Below are positions 32,308-43,582 of a stretch of DNA of 64,000 bases, piece after piece; position 1 is the first letter of the stretch; every line of letters starts with the position of its first letter. The notes under the pieces are model-generated. The model saw nothing but the letters and a program-made list of their open reading frames with translations. It was not told where the DNA came from and searched no databases. Source of the stretch: Phanerochaete sordida (taxonomy: Eukaryota; Basidiomycota; Agaricomycetes; Polyporales; Phanerochaetaceae); contig BPQB01000059.1 of the NCBI GenBank assembly GCA_019973155.2, positions 62,001 through 126,000 of the forward strand, in the 5' to 3' direction. The position numbers and the translations under genes were made by a program.

Positions 32308-34049
32308 TTATTGCAGCTTCACAAACGAGGTCTCGATCCCGTGTGAAAAATCCCACACGCAGATCCGCTAAAGGGGGGCGGGCAATCAGCTTGGTAGTCA
32401 TGGAAGAACTGAGCATGAGGACACACCTGATCTTCGCCGCAGGAAACGATCTACATATGATGAAGAGCCTCAGCCAGAGCAGCACGACCGGACCGCGCGT
32501 AACGCACCTTCGAGTGGTCGAAGCCCACGCAGAATATCCTGCCTGTGTGCCCGCCAGCGAGGTCCGCGACGAGAGCACCAGTATGGCGATCCCACACCTT
32601 GACAGTATGGTCGTAGCTCCCGCTGACGACGAAGTCCGCGTTGAGCACGACGCTGCGGACGAGGTCCTCGTGCGTCTTCTGCGGGACCCGGGGCGCGGGT
32701 GGTTTCGGTGCACCCCCGCACGCGGGGCACGGCGCGCCCGCCGTCGCTTGCACCCCTACGGCCTCGTCTATGTCCGGCGACGTCGACCATCCGCGGCCGG
32801 TCGCGATGTCGACGAGTCGGAGGTGCTTGTCCGACGAGCCGGAGAGCACGTATGGCGCCTCAAAGTCGATGGCTGCGAGGCTGACCAGGGGTCAGCGTGG
32901 CACGAGCTGCAGGGTAAGACAGGCCTACCCGCGTCCGTGGTGGTTGTCGAACGTCCGGATGAGCTCCCCGGTCTCTGCACTCCAGATCTTCATGGATCTG
33001 TCGCCCGAGCCGGACACGATGAAGTCGCCGGACAGCGAGATCGCGTTGACGGCGGCGCGGTGGTCCTCCAGACGGAACTGGCGCCTGAAGTCAGGGAGGA
33101 GGTAGGTGCGGATCGTGCGATCCTTGGAGCACGATACAAGCCGGCGCTCGTTGAAGCGTACGCAGAGCACGCTGTCGGTGTGGTCGCGGAGGACGCGCAC
33201 GGCTTCGTTGCGGGCCAGGCTCCACACGACGACCTTCCGGTCGCTGCCGCCGCTCACGAGCAGGCCGTTGTAGACGCAGATGCTGAGCACGCTGCCCTCG
33301 TGCACGCCCTCGATGACGCGCCGGAGGCCGCCCGTCGCGATGTCCCACTCGCGGATGCTGCGGTCCTTCGAGCCGGTGAAGAGGACCTGCACACCCGTGT
33401 CCGGGTAGGTGTAGAGCTGGAGACAGTAGATGGTGTTCGAGTGTCCGTTCGGTGCGCCCCGCGTTTGCAGGGTTGATAGACTATAGGAGCCTGAATTGAA
33501 GCGGTGGTTCAAGCGCATGTGTGTTGCGAAGAGTAGTTTGTAGTCAGGCTTCAATGGGGGAGGAGGATGCCGGCGGATGGGTATATGCCAGGGCAGAGGG
33601 ATTGGCCGGCGCACAGGGGAGGCGGGGACAGGCAGGGATCTCACTATATGCGAGGTCGATGTCGAGGCACGACGTGCTTCCATCGACATGGAAGAGAAGC
33701 CTGAGTCGTCGAGAAGCATATGCTCGACAAGATCGTCTTCATCTTCGTCTCCCATACCCTCGTCGTCGGAGTCTCCGTATATCGGTGGCGTATGGTCGTC
33801 TCGTCTACAGCTGGCGTAGCTCCGCCACTCCCACTTCTTGTGGTGGCAAAGACGGCGCCATAGACTGCCGTCCCCTGCGAGCGCGCCCCACCGCTTGCTC
33901 ACTAGCATGCATGTAACGAGAGACTCCCAGGGCAGAAATGAGAATATATGCAGCGCTACCTCGTCGGGAAGGAGCTGTGGATGATCTCAGCGCACACGAG
34001 CTGAGCTCCATGTTCAGGGACGCACCCCGAGTATATCCAGCCTCAGCAT
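32308..34049 (-). CDS. F-box and WD40-repeat protein (SCF substrate receptor)
   Basis: Five exons: 34026-34049, 32929-33974, 32508-32880, 32427-32450 and 32308-32367, giving 508 residues. An F-box lies at residues 9-50 (LLPDEVALHIFSFLPWESL, then CMLVSKRWGALAGDGSLWRRLC). An acidic, Ser-rich linker is followed by seven WD40 repeats. Examples are VLFTGSKDRSIREWD, LLVSGGSDRKVVVWS, FIVSGSGDRSMKIWS, FVVSGSYDHTVKVWD and KIVSCGEDQRICVWDF. The fifth and sixth repeats are split by an insert with CPACGG. The family forms SCF ubiquitin ligases with Skp1 and cullin, as Met30, Cdc4 or Pof1 do; the target is unknown. The first exon (8 codons) and the 24-nt exon 4 are inferred from splice signals, with frame kept throughout. 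Confidence 0.85.
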
Positions 34050-34553
34050 GGGACCTATCCTGACCTGCACATTGGCAATGGAGGAACGCGGTAAGCCTGC
34101 CAGCAAGCTCACTACTGCGTCTGCTCGATTGTTGAAGTCAGTGACAGACAACAAGGCAGTCGGCCACAGGCGACGGACCCTCGCGCTCCTGCACGGTCTG
34201 TAGCTTGGAAAGGTGGGTCTTCATGTCGGCGAGCGCATAGTCGTAAGTCAGATCTATCATGCTCTGCGTCGTGTGGAATGTGCTGGGGGATGTGGACGAT
34301 GTTGTGGACGGGTTGTTCTGCGCTGTCCTCGAACGTCAAGGTGCCTTGTCTCCAGACAGGCACGTGACCGGATCTGAGATCGCTACGCGTTAATTACACA
34401 GACGCCCATATGTGAGCTTGAAAACCGGATACGACCTCCCCGCCTCTCACTCTCCCTCGCTTTCGCGTCCCCCGCCCATGACCACTGCTATCTCGCTGCC
34501 CAAGTGTCTACGCTGACCACGCCGAGCCTTTTTGCGGCCTTAAACTCGTCAGG
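34050..34553. other. Divergent promoter region
   Basis: About 500 bases shared by the F-box/WD40 gene (minus) and the SNF2 gene (plus). It ends in a pyrimidine-rich stretch near 34437-34480. No ORF supported. Confidence 0.45.
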
Positions 34554-37500
34554 ATGTCGCCGAAATGCTGCTTGCAGTCCTTGTACACCGACCACGCTCC
34601 GGACCTGGATGGGCCATACGCTTTGTACCATTTTCTGTCTGCCGGGGCTCTGCGCTTGCAGCTGAAGACACGCGTGGAAGGCTGCAGTCAAGGCACGCAT
34701 CCGAGCCCATGGCACCACTACCTAGGACACGGGCACCTCGCCAGCCTCGTCCGAGCGGAAGATGAGCAGTTCACACGACTGCTCGACTTTCTCATCGACC
34801 ACAAGTTCATCGCCGTGACGTGTCGCGTGCGTTCATCCGCATTCGACTCTGTCCTTTTCATACGTGTTTACTTCATACCCCACGACCTCGCGAATGTGGA
34901 AGGCAAATTGCGTCGACGGGATGAAGCTACCGTAGTCGCTCCCGCCCGCAGATATTTGCGGACGTTGCTGCTGAGGATATCGAGAGACGCTTCGTTATGG
35001 GGAGGAGAGGCAGCAGATGACGCCTCGTGCACGACGTTCTTTGACGAAGCTATAGTGCGTCCTCAATATCAGCGCCACATTGCCTGGGACTGACCTTCGT
35101 TTTAGGACAACCGCACGCTTGCTGAGCTGTACAACACGCTACCGTCGCCCATCATCTCTGAAGATGAACAATCCATCCATCCTCATGCTCTTGAAGTGCT
35201 TGATGGCGCGGAGATACCTGGTCTGAAGAGCACGCTTTACACATACCAGCGTCGCTCTGTCGCGGCGATGATGCAGCGCGAGCTCCAGCCCGGAGTCATC
35301 CCAGACCCGCTCTATGTTCCGCTGCACGGTATCGACGGCAGCGTCTTCTACTTCCAGCCAGCGACCATGGAAGTGCTGCGCGAGTGTCCGACTGTCGCGC
35401 AGACACGCGGCGGTATCCTTTGCGAGGAGCTCGGGACCGGCAAGACCGTCATGTCGCTCTCCCTGATCCTGGCGACTCTCGACCAGCTCCCAGAACCGGA
35501 GGAGTCATTTCTCGACCCACGTCCTGTGCTGACACCACTCGCCGCGCGACACTTTCCGTCGCAGGTATACGCCGACGCGCGAGAGAAGTGCACGTCGCGC
35601 ACCAGGCGGCACGCCTCCGAAGCCGGTTTACCACAGACGATACCGTCGCTCACGGAGCACATCCTGCACCTCTGCGCGCGCGACCCCGCGAGCACCGGCG
35701 TGCGCGCCTGCGAGGAGACACTCCGCCCACTGGGGCTCTGGCGCGCGTACCGCGACAACACGCCGTTCTACCACCACTTCGCAGACGAGCCTCCAGTATC
35801 GTTACGTTCATGCCGAAAGCCTCGCACAGAGAACGCGCCGCGCACGGTGTATCTGTCCAGCGCGACGCTTGTCGTCGTGCCGCCGAACTTGTTCAACCAG
35901 TGGTCCAATGAGATAAACAAGCATTGCGACACGACTCTCAGAACGTATGTCGTCAAGGATAACAAGAGTCTGCCGTGCGCGAGGAGGTTGGCGTTCTTTG
36001 ACGTGAGTGTTTCGGTCTGTATGTACGGGTGTCGCTGACCTGGGATCAGGTTATTCTCATGACGCATCCTCGTGAGTGACCTTTGCTGAGTACCTACAAC
36101 ATTCGCTCAAACTATACCAGGCTTGTCCCACGAGGGAGCCAGGATGGGCAAGGACAAGCTGCAGAAGCTCCACTCGATGAAACCTTGCGAGTGCACGCCT
36201 CGCGAGCACAGTGCAGCTCGGGTACCTTACTGCCGCTGCAAGCCGCCAGAAGATGTGTCTCCGCTCCTCCAGGTCCGGTTCAAGCGCCTCATTGTCGACG
36301 AAGGCAACAACCTGAGCGACACGACAACCGTCCTCATGGGTTGTATCGAGCAGCTTTCGGTCGAGTGCAAGTGGATCGTTACCGGAACCCCAACCAGTAC
36401 GTTCTCATGCAATGGACTCCTGTTCAGCTGACTAACTCGGTTCCTTTAGCGAATCTCATGGGGCTGCACTTCGGCTCTGGAAGCGAGCTCACGTACCCGC
36501 AGGAGGATGGGGACGAGACGGAAGACGAAGCATTGGCAGCAGCAGATTACCGGCAGCGCGTCATCACCGGGGCCAGGGACGCGACCTCTGACTGCGACTC
36601 GACAGACTCCGCACCTCCATCTCCAACCTCCTGCGGCTTCCTACAGTCCTCCGGATCCTCACCCACAGCCAAACCTGCGCACAGTTACGCGCGCGTTTGG
36701 ACGAAGAACGACCGCGGCGACCTCAACAAGCTCGGCGCGCTGATCTCGTCCTTCCTGCGCATACCCCGGTTCGCCGCCGACGCGAAGCTGTACGCGAGCA
36801 GCGTCGTCGCGCCGCTCATGGACGCCGGCGGGCCGCGCCCCGGCGCGCTGCAGGTGCTCACGCAGGTCATGCAGAGCACGATGATCCGGCACCGCATCCA
36901 GGACATCGAGCGCGAGGTGCTGTTGCCGACTCTGCACCAGGAGACGGTCTTGCTCGACCTGGACCCTGTTGCAGTGCGCACGTATAATGTGCTCCAGGCC
37001 TCGATCGCGGTCAATTTGGTGACTTCGGAGCGGGAGGGTGCGGTGAGTAGATTCAACTGTCCTCCACTGGATCTTTGCTGAGCAGGTACATAGGACTGGA
37101 TTTTCCATCCCAGGAATACTGCCGCGCTGCAGCAGACGATTGAGAATATCTCTCAGTATGATATCCTAGATCTTGAGGTATTCACATGAGCTGATCTGAT
37201 GAATTCCAGAGCCATGTTTTGGCATATGGACGAGGACACCTTCAAGATTGACGAGTTGATATCGATGGGCCCAACGTTCTTGAACACCGCCAAGGTGCGA
37301 GGAGTCGTTTCAGAAGACGACATACGTCTATTGGAAGAATCCTTGCATCATCTGTAAGTCCTTCGTCTACTCGAGGTTTATCTCGTGCTTAAAATTTCTA
37401 GCGACCTTGCTGGTTCCGACCCCGTCTGGCGAGCCTTGATGCAACACCCCTATGTCTTCACGCGAGTGTACAACATGCCCACACCGATATACGACAAATG

Positions 37501-38871
37501 GTCCATCCTGCCTGCAGAGATCGGCTCGCTCACAGGTGTGCACGACCTGACACCTTTCATGTTCATGACGCCGGACCGCCTGCGCCCGCTGCGGAACTAC
37601 GTGCAGAGCAACCCGCTCGCGCCCGTCGGCCGGCTGCAGCGCCTCGGCGAGCACCTGGGCGAGCTCGAGCAGCGGCGCGTGCAGTACAACGCGGAGCGCG
37701 CGCGCGTGAACAAGGGCATGCGCAAGCTGCGCGACTCGGACCGCAGGCAGAAGGCGACGACGCCCGCGGCGGGCAACGAGCCCGCGCTGCGGCTCATCGA
37801 GGCGCAGAAGCGCTTCCAGGACGAGTTCCACACGGTGTGGGACGAGCAGACGGGCTCGGCGCTGCTCGGCGAGTCGCCGCTCGCGGGCGTGCGCGTGGGC
37901 AACTCGGCCTCGTCGAAGCTGAACTATATTCTGAACGAGGTGCGTGCTGTCGGTCTCACTGCGACCGCACGATACTTAGAGCTACTATCGCAGGTCCGCC
38001 TCCATGCCGACTCGTCGAAGCTCCTCATCTTCTCCAAGTCCCCGTTGACGCTCCTTTACGTGGCGGAGGGCCTCAACCTCATGGGCGTCAAGTACAAGCT
38101 GACCAGCCAGAAGCGCATCAAGCAGGTCGAGCAGGATGTGATGACCTTCGAGTCTTCAGACACGTACCGTGTCTTCCTCATGGAACTGAAGCACGGTGCG
38201 CGCGGCCTGTAAGTCCTGTCCCTGCTGCACTCCCTCGATTTGTGCTGAGAAGCGCGGACTCATTCCAGGAACATCATTACCGCTTCGCGGGTCATATTCT
38301 GCGAGCCTGTGTGGCAAGCCGATGTCGAGACACAGGCTATCAAGCGTGTGCACCGTATCGGTCAGACGAAGGCCGTCTTCGTGAAGACCCTTGCCATCCG
38401 CGACACCGCTGAGGAAGTCATGGTCACCCGCCGCGATGCGCTGAAGCGCGGTCTCGGAGCCGCAGGCGGGAAGCTGCCTAACCTTGCAGAGGACAACGTC
38501 ATGCGGGAGCTGATAGCTGTACGTACCCTGCGCGTCATTGTAGGCGGTGTCATCGTCTAACTTTTTTATTTGCCTAGCATCCGAAGTTCCTGCCTGACCC
38601 TCCGGCGCCGAGCCTCGTCCTCGACTACCCGCTGCTTCCGGAGGTCCCTGTCCAGGACGATGCGCCGAGCGTATCGACTATCGAACGTCCGCATACGCCG
38701 GAACCCGTTGGCCCTGTCGCCGACGACCCCATGCAGTCCGGAAGCGAGGCGTCGCCTCAAAAGCTGGTTATCAAGATCACTCCGAAGCGCGTTCGCGAGG
38801 ACGATAACGAGACCAGCGAGCCTGCGCCCAAGCGCAAAGCACGCGTTGTGCGTTTTGCGGACGAGGTGTAG
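34554..38871 (+). CDS. SNF2-family DNA-dependent ATPase (helicase-like)
   Basis: Eleven exons: 34554-35054, 35106-36002, 36050-36071, 36121-36396, 36450-37042, 37094-37155, 37210-37353, 37402-37939, 37994-38208, 38269-38518 and 38578-38871, giving 1263 residues. Motif I is [19 protein letters not shown] (usual DEMGLGKT), motif II is LIVDEGNNL (usual DEGH), and motif III is WIVTGTPT. Motifs IV-VI follow after a long insert: [21 protein letters not shown] and [20 protein letters not shown]. The closest general class is Rad5/Rad16-type SNF2 remodellers. No RING finger was seen, and a C-x-C-rich stretch ([17 protein letters not shown]) sits before motif II. The C-terminal 100 residues are disordered, with a basic [10 protein letters not shown]. 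Likely nuclear, acting on chromatin or repair; exact role unknown. Exon 3 is only 22 nt. Confidence 0.87.
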
Positions 38872-39245
38872 GCGCAGGCCGTCTTCTTGGACCTCTAAGT
38901 TATTCTTCGTATTTATCGTGCTGTATTAGTTTGTCATACATCTTATTGTTGTAGAATAGCTTGCTGTTTCTCTGCGTCCTGTGTAATACTCTGAGAGGTA
39001 TATCTAGTCTTCCAGAGCTCGCCGTCCAGTCTGCAATGCAATGGCGTTGCTACCACACTTCATTCATATACCGGCTTGTGCCTTTTCGTTCGCGGCTGCC
39101 TCTGATTCCTTCATTGCATCATAGGATTTGTCGTAGTATGACATTGAGCTGGTCAAGCGTGGCGTCTCGAAAGTTCAGCGGGTGCGCCACATGTACAGCT
39201 GAGTTACAGCTGAGTACCTCAGGCGCGCGGCGTCCAACCACCATC
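38872..39245. other. Intergenic region
   Basis: 3' flank of the SNF2 gene and 5' region of the kinase gene. The frame of the kinase is open upstream to 38961, but no conserved residues precede the ATG chosen at 39246. Confidence 0.45.
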
Positions 39246-40383
39246 ATGCCGCCAGCCAGACCAAACTTACCTCTGCTCCCCCACGAGCACAAACTCACGT
39301 CCTCACAACAAATCGCGTCTCTCTGGTCAAACTATGGCTATATCCATCGTCTTCACCTCTCCTCGGAGCCGCACACCCTGATCCTGAAATCGATACACCC
39401 TCCCGCGTTATCGCATCCTGACGAGTCGCATCTACGCAAGCTACTCTCATACGACGTTGAACGCTGGTTCTACCGACACCTCTGTGCTACTCTTCCACCT
39501 TCCGTGAAGATTGCGAAGGAGTACCCTTTGCAGAGCGATGCCGAACACAGCTTGCTCCTCGAGGACCTCTCGACGGAGTTCCCACATCCTGCCAGCGGGA
39601 GCTTGGACAAGGGAGCGACTGCATGCGTGCTGAACTGGCTCGCAGGCTTCCACGGCGCGTTCTTCCGCGTACATACACGTGAAGGCGCAGAGAAGCTTCC
39701 TTTGGTACCCCCGCCGACACGTTGGAGCGAAGGCAGCGGAGCGGCGGGTGTCTGGGAGCGAGGCACCTATTGGTACCTCGACACTCGCAGAGAGGAGCTA
39801 GAACAGACGGACGCGGACGAGCACAGCTGGCTGATGCCCTGGGTGGAGAAGGTGCGTGCCCCGTAGTCTTGATTTCGGCCTCGCTGACCTCTGGCAGGTC
39901 AACGACGCGATCAACCGTGAGATCCAGGTCTACGGCAGCCTCATGCACGGCGACGTGAAGGGCGCGAACATCGTGTTCAACAGCGCTCCGTATGCACGAC
40001 GCGGAGGCAAGGCACAGTCCAGCGCAGACATTCCGTTGCGCTGCGCGCTGTACGACCTCCAGTACGTCGGGCTCGGCTTGCCGACGCTCGACCTCGTGTA
40101 CTTCCTGGGGACGTCCGTCGAGTCAAAATTACTGCGATCTCTTGCAGAGGAGCGCGAGCTGCTCCAAGAATACTTCGCTGCATTTCAGGAGGCCGCTGCC
40201 CAGGCGCCAACCAGCGGGCCTGAGTACACCTTCGAGAAGTTCTGGACGCATTGGGAACTCGCTATCGTGGACTGGTACCGCTTTATGGCCGGCTGGGGCT
40301 TCTGGGGCAATGACCGCTGGATTGAGCGCAGGGCAAAGGCTATCGTGGAGAGCTGGAATTCATCAGGGTTTCCCTTGGCGTAA
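39246..40383 (+). CDS. CHK/aminoglycoside-phosphotransferase-like kinase
   Basis: Two exons (39246-39851 and 39898-40383) encode 363 residues. The N-lobe has LILKSIHPP, with a lysine in the expected ATP-binding position, and EHSLLLEDLSTEF. The C-lobe has the catalytic motif LMHGDVKGANIVF, matching HGDxxxxN of the APH/ChoK superfamily, and the metal-binding-like LYDLQYVGLGLPTLDLVYFL, where DLQ replaces the usual D-F-G or DFQ. The layout fits the CHK-like (DUF1679/EcKL) group of small-molecule kinases, and a small alcohol, choline-like or steroid substrate is possible. No signal peptide or membrane segment, so probably cytosolic. The start at MPPARPNLP is chosen because homology-like content begins just after it. 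Confidence 0.8.
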
Positions 40384-40763
40384 GCTCGAGCCCTGACGGG
40401 ATATCGGTATGTGGAGCTTCTACATATTGACCTCGTGACAAACACCCACCTCCTCAGCATAGACATACATGTTACGGCAATCCAACTGTGTACTAAACTG
40501 TCTACTCGGCTTCTCAAATCCTAGGGGGCAGAGACATTGAGTTCTGTCAAGTGCGGGGCACGCTGCCCGTCGGAGCTCGCCATCGGGCAGCAGTCCCAAA
40601 CTATGTGGCGTCCTGTTGAGCCCACGAAGGGCTTGTGGGACCGAGACGGGGCTCACTGAATTTGACCATCTCGTGGCCATACTGATGATCACCCCAAGCC
40701 TGCTAAGTACCCAGCACTCATCTTAGATGCCAGAGCTTTCCCTTCGCTTCCACATATCGCACT

Positions 40764-42594
40764 ATGGCGACGTCATCTCCTCCGCGTAGCCAGAACGCCA
40801 CCCTCACGAATATCAGCTCTTGGCAAGCCGAGCCCACCCAGCGCGGCACATGGGCGATCATCTCGACCTGCCTCTGCACGCTCCTCATATCCGTCTGGAG
40901 CGCCATCCACGTCGACGTATCGCCTCGCCGCCAGAAGCGGGCTGTCCTCGAGAAAGTCCGATGGTTCCTCGTCGGCCTGTTCGCTCCCGAATGGCTCCTC
41001 TATGTGGCCTTCACCCAGCTGTGTTGGACATGGGAGCTGTCGAGATGTGCGAAGATGGACTTGCCCGCGGGGCAGCTGGTGCCGTCTCCTGCTCCCTCGG
41101 AACGCACTGGGCACAAGGTAGTTTGCTCGAGCCAGATTTGTTGCCCATCAAGCTCTGATTTCCGGGCTCGCAGCGGAAGCCTTCTGTGTGGTCGATGGAG
41201 AGCGAAGACGCATCACTAGTTGGAACGCTCGTTGGCCAGGACGAGGCGAGTCTTATCGGAAAGAGCTCCCGTACCAATTTTTGGACTCATCGACCATCTC
41301 CTAGGCCGAGACGATTTCATCTCGCACGTCGTACTTCGTTCGTCAACACGCCTGGACGCTGTCGCACGGGTTCTATGCTGCGATGGGCGGATTCGTCCTC
41401 GACTCCTCCCCAACCCCTGTTTTTGGCACAGAAGATTGCCTTGTGGTCACCCCGTCGATGCTACTATTCCTCATGGCGCACGCGCCGGACCTCATCCCTG
41501 ACATTTCGCAGGACCACATCCAAAGCCTGAGCAAGTCAAACGGGCTGGCGAACTTGCTCGTCTTCGCTCAACTCCTCTACTTCCTCGGCTCTTGCATTGC
41601 CCGCCCCGCGCAATCGCTGCCGTTCAGCCTGCTCGAGCTCTGGACGCTCTCGCATACGCTCGCCGTCCTCTTCGTGCACATCATGTGGCTGAAGAAGCCG
41701 CTCGACGTCGCGGAGCCGATGCCCATCACAGGAGAGCGGGCGCGCGAGTTCGCGGCGTACTTCCAGATGGTCGGCGAGCCGGCCGTCCCACGCTCCGTCT
41801 GGATCGGGGCTGGCGGGGGCTCAGCCGAGACGGCACACCTCGAGATCGTCCCCGCGGATGCCGCGAAGGATCATGCCGATGTACAGTACGCGGAGACGGA
41901 ATGGATCGTCCTCCTGCCAGGCCAGACCATCGAAGTCGGGGCGTACGTCTTCGCCATCAGGTCCACCGCTCCCGACCGCACCGCCCGTCGCGTACTTGGA
42001 GACGCGCATCGCCCCTGGTACGTCCGTGAACGCGGCCCTGAGGGCCAGGTCACGCTCGGACGCTCCGACATGGAACGATGGCGGCTCGCCGCCCGCGCTG
42101 CTACGCGCATCGGCGGCTTCGGGCTCGCGCACAACACTATCACGTACACGCAGGCCGGTGGACTACGGACCATCGATCCTGTCGCCGTGTACGGGATCAG
42201 GCCCGTCGTGCTTACCGGCGCCGTCCTCGCTGGCGTCCACACCGTCTGCGTGCTGCCGTATTTCCTGGGGTGGGACGCCGTCTTTCCGACGTCGGTGGAG
42301 CGCAGGTTGTGGCGGGTCGCTTCCGTCGCGGCAATCGCCCTACCTTCCGCGTTCTTCCTTTGCATCTTTGCTGGGTTCATCATTCTCGGCACTATAGGGA
42401 CGAATGAGGCCGTTCCTAGTATGCTGCGACGCATCTTCATGGGGGCGGCGATGGCCGTGTACTGTGCGTGTCTGGTCTTGTACACGTTTGCACACGGATT
42501 CCTGGTTGTTGAGAGCTTCAAGCAGTTTTCCTACCTTCCTAGTGGTGTATACGTGCTGCCAGATTTCTCGGTCTATGTACCACACTTCTCGTAG
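40764..42594 (+). CDS. RGTW-family multi-pass membrane protein, copy B
   Basis: Paralogue of the gene at 1598-3388. The N-terminal part begins MATSSPPRSQNAT and has QRGTWAIISTC and GLFAPEWLLYV. The C-terminal part runs from about QHAWTLSHGFYAAMGGFVL (near 41350) to the stop at 42592-42594. It shares HAPDLIPDIS, REFAAYFQMV, RPWYVRERGP, ERWRLAARAATR and the final YVPHFS with copy A. Three or four hydrophobic helices lie near the C-terminus. The region between about 41020 and 41340 must contain one or more introns, and the exon borders there are not resolved. Function unknown. It shows no sign of breakage; the shared motifs are intact in both copies. Confidence 0.75.
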
Positions 42595-43582
42595 CGTGTC
42601 ATATGTGGCTTGTTGTATTTCTGGACTCTCTAGACAGGTTCCCGACTCGGACTCTACATGTATCTATAACCTAGGACTTTTCTCGCAGGAACCTCTAGAA
42701 TGTCGTCATGTTTCTACGTTATGACAGATACAGAACGTACAGATGGTTGCTGGGGAGTCTTATGTTGCCCCTTGCACATGTGTTCTAGACCCGCGAGGAT
42801 CACTCGTTATACCCGCACGCATGGGAACTGCATCGCTTTGGCTTCCCACCGGCGCCGTTGGGGGACTCGGATTATTGTGACTTATATTCCAGGTTTGTCG
42901 CTACAGGTTCTACATGTGGCTGACGGGCAGCGCACAAAGCCCAGATATCCTGGAGGCACCTCGAGGTGGTTTCCAAAGAAACTGTCACGCCGAGTCACGC
43001 AAACCTCGTGTGCACCACAGTGTTGCGCAGACGGGCGAGGATATGGGAATACGCCGTGGGCGGGATTTGAATATACGACGTATATACGTCGTTGGCAAAA
43101 CCGCCACGGTCATTCCCACGGGCCGTTGATATCAACCAGCCAATGAGAGCTCGAACCGCCGTCTCCCGCCCGTGCTTCCGTTTCTGGAACGGAGGCGGGC
43201 AGCGTCGGCTGGGTTGATGGCCAGCCAAGCCATGACCGTGATGCAATCAATATTTACGACCCACGTATATACAGAACGTGGCGGTCAAATCGGTCAAACG
43301 TCCGGTCAAACGTATTTACGGCGGTTGTCGCAACACTGGTGCACCACGCACACGGGGTGACAGATCGTGACGGGAATCGTTGTCTCGGATGTCACGGACG
43401 GGGTCACCACATGGGGCCGTCACACGGCTCCCATCAGCGCGCCCGAAGTGCAACAAAAACGAGGTCAGCCGTCGCCCTCCCCGCCCTTTTCCCTGCCACC
43501 ACCATCGCCGTCGGCGAGCTCGACACTTTCGCTCTTTTCCCCCGTAACATTCGTTTCGACACACGCTCACACAGCAACCACG
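42595..43582. other. Intergenic region with foldback repeat
   Basis: Holds the inverted-repeat region at 43010-43345 (listed separately) and the promoter of the SH3 gene. Three copies of CGGTCAAA occur within 43281-43310. No ORF supported. Confidence 0.45.
43010..43345. repeat. Imperfect foldback, possible old MITE
   Basis: The left end reads GTGTGCACCACAGTGTTGCG (43010-43029). The reverse complement of the right end reads GTGGTGCACCAGTGTTGCG. Further in, both arms keep TATATACGT and CACGGTCAT. An 18-base perfect palindrome, ACGACGTATATACGTCGT, is at 43075-43092. Target-site duplication was not identified. Confidence 0.35.
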
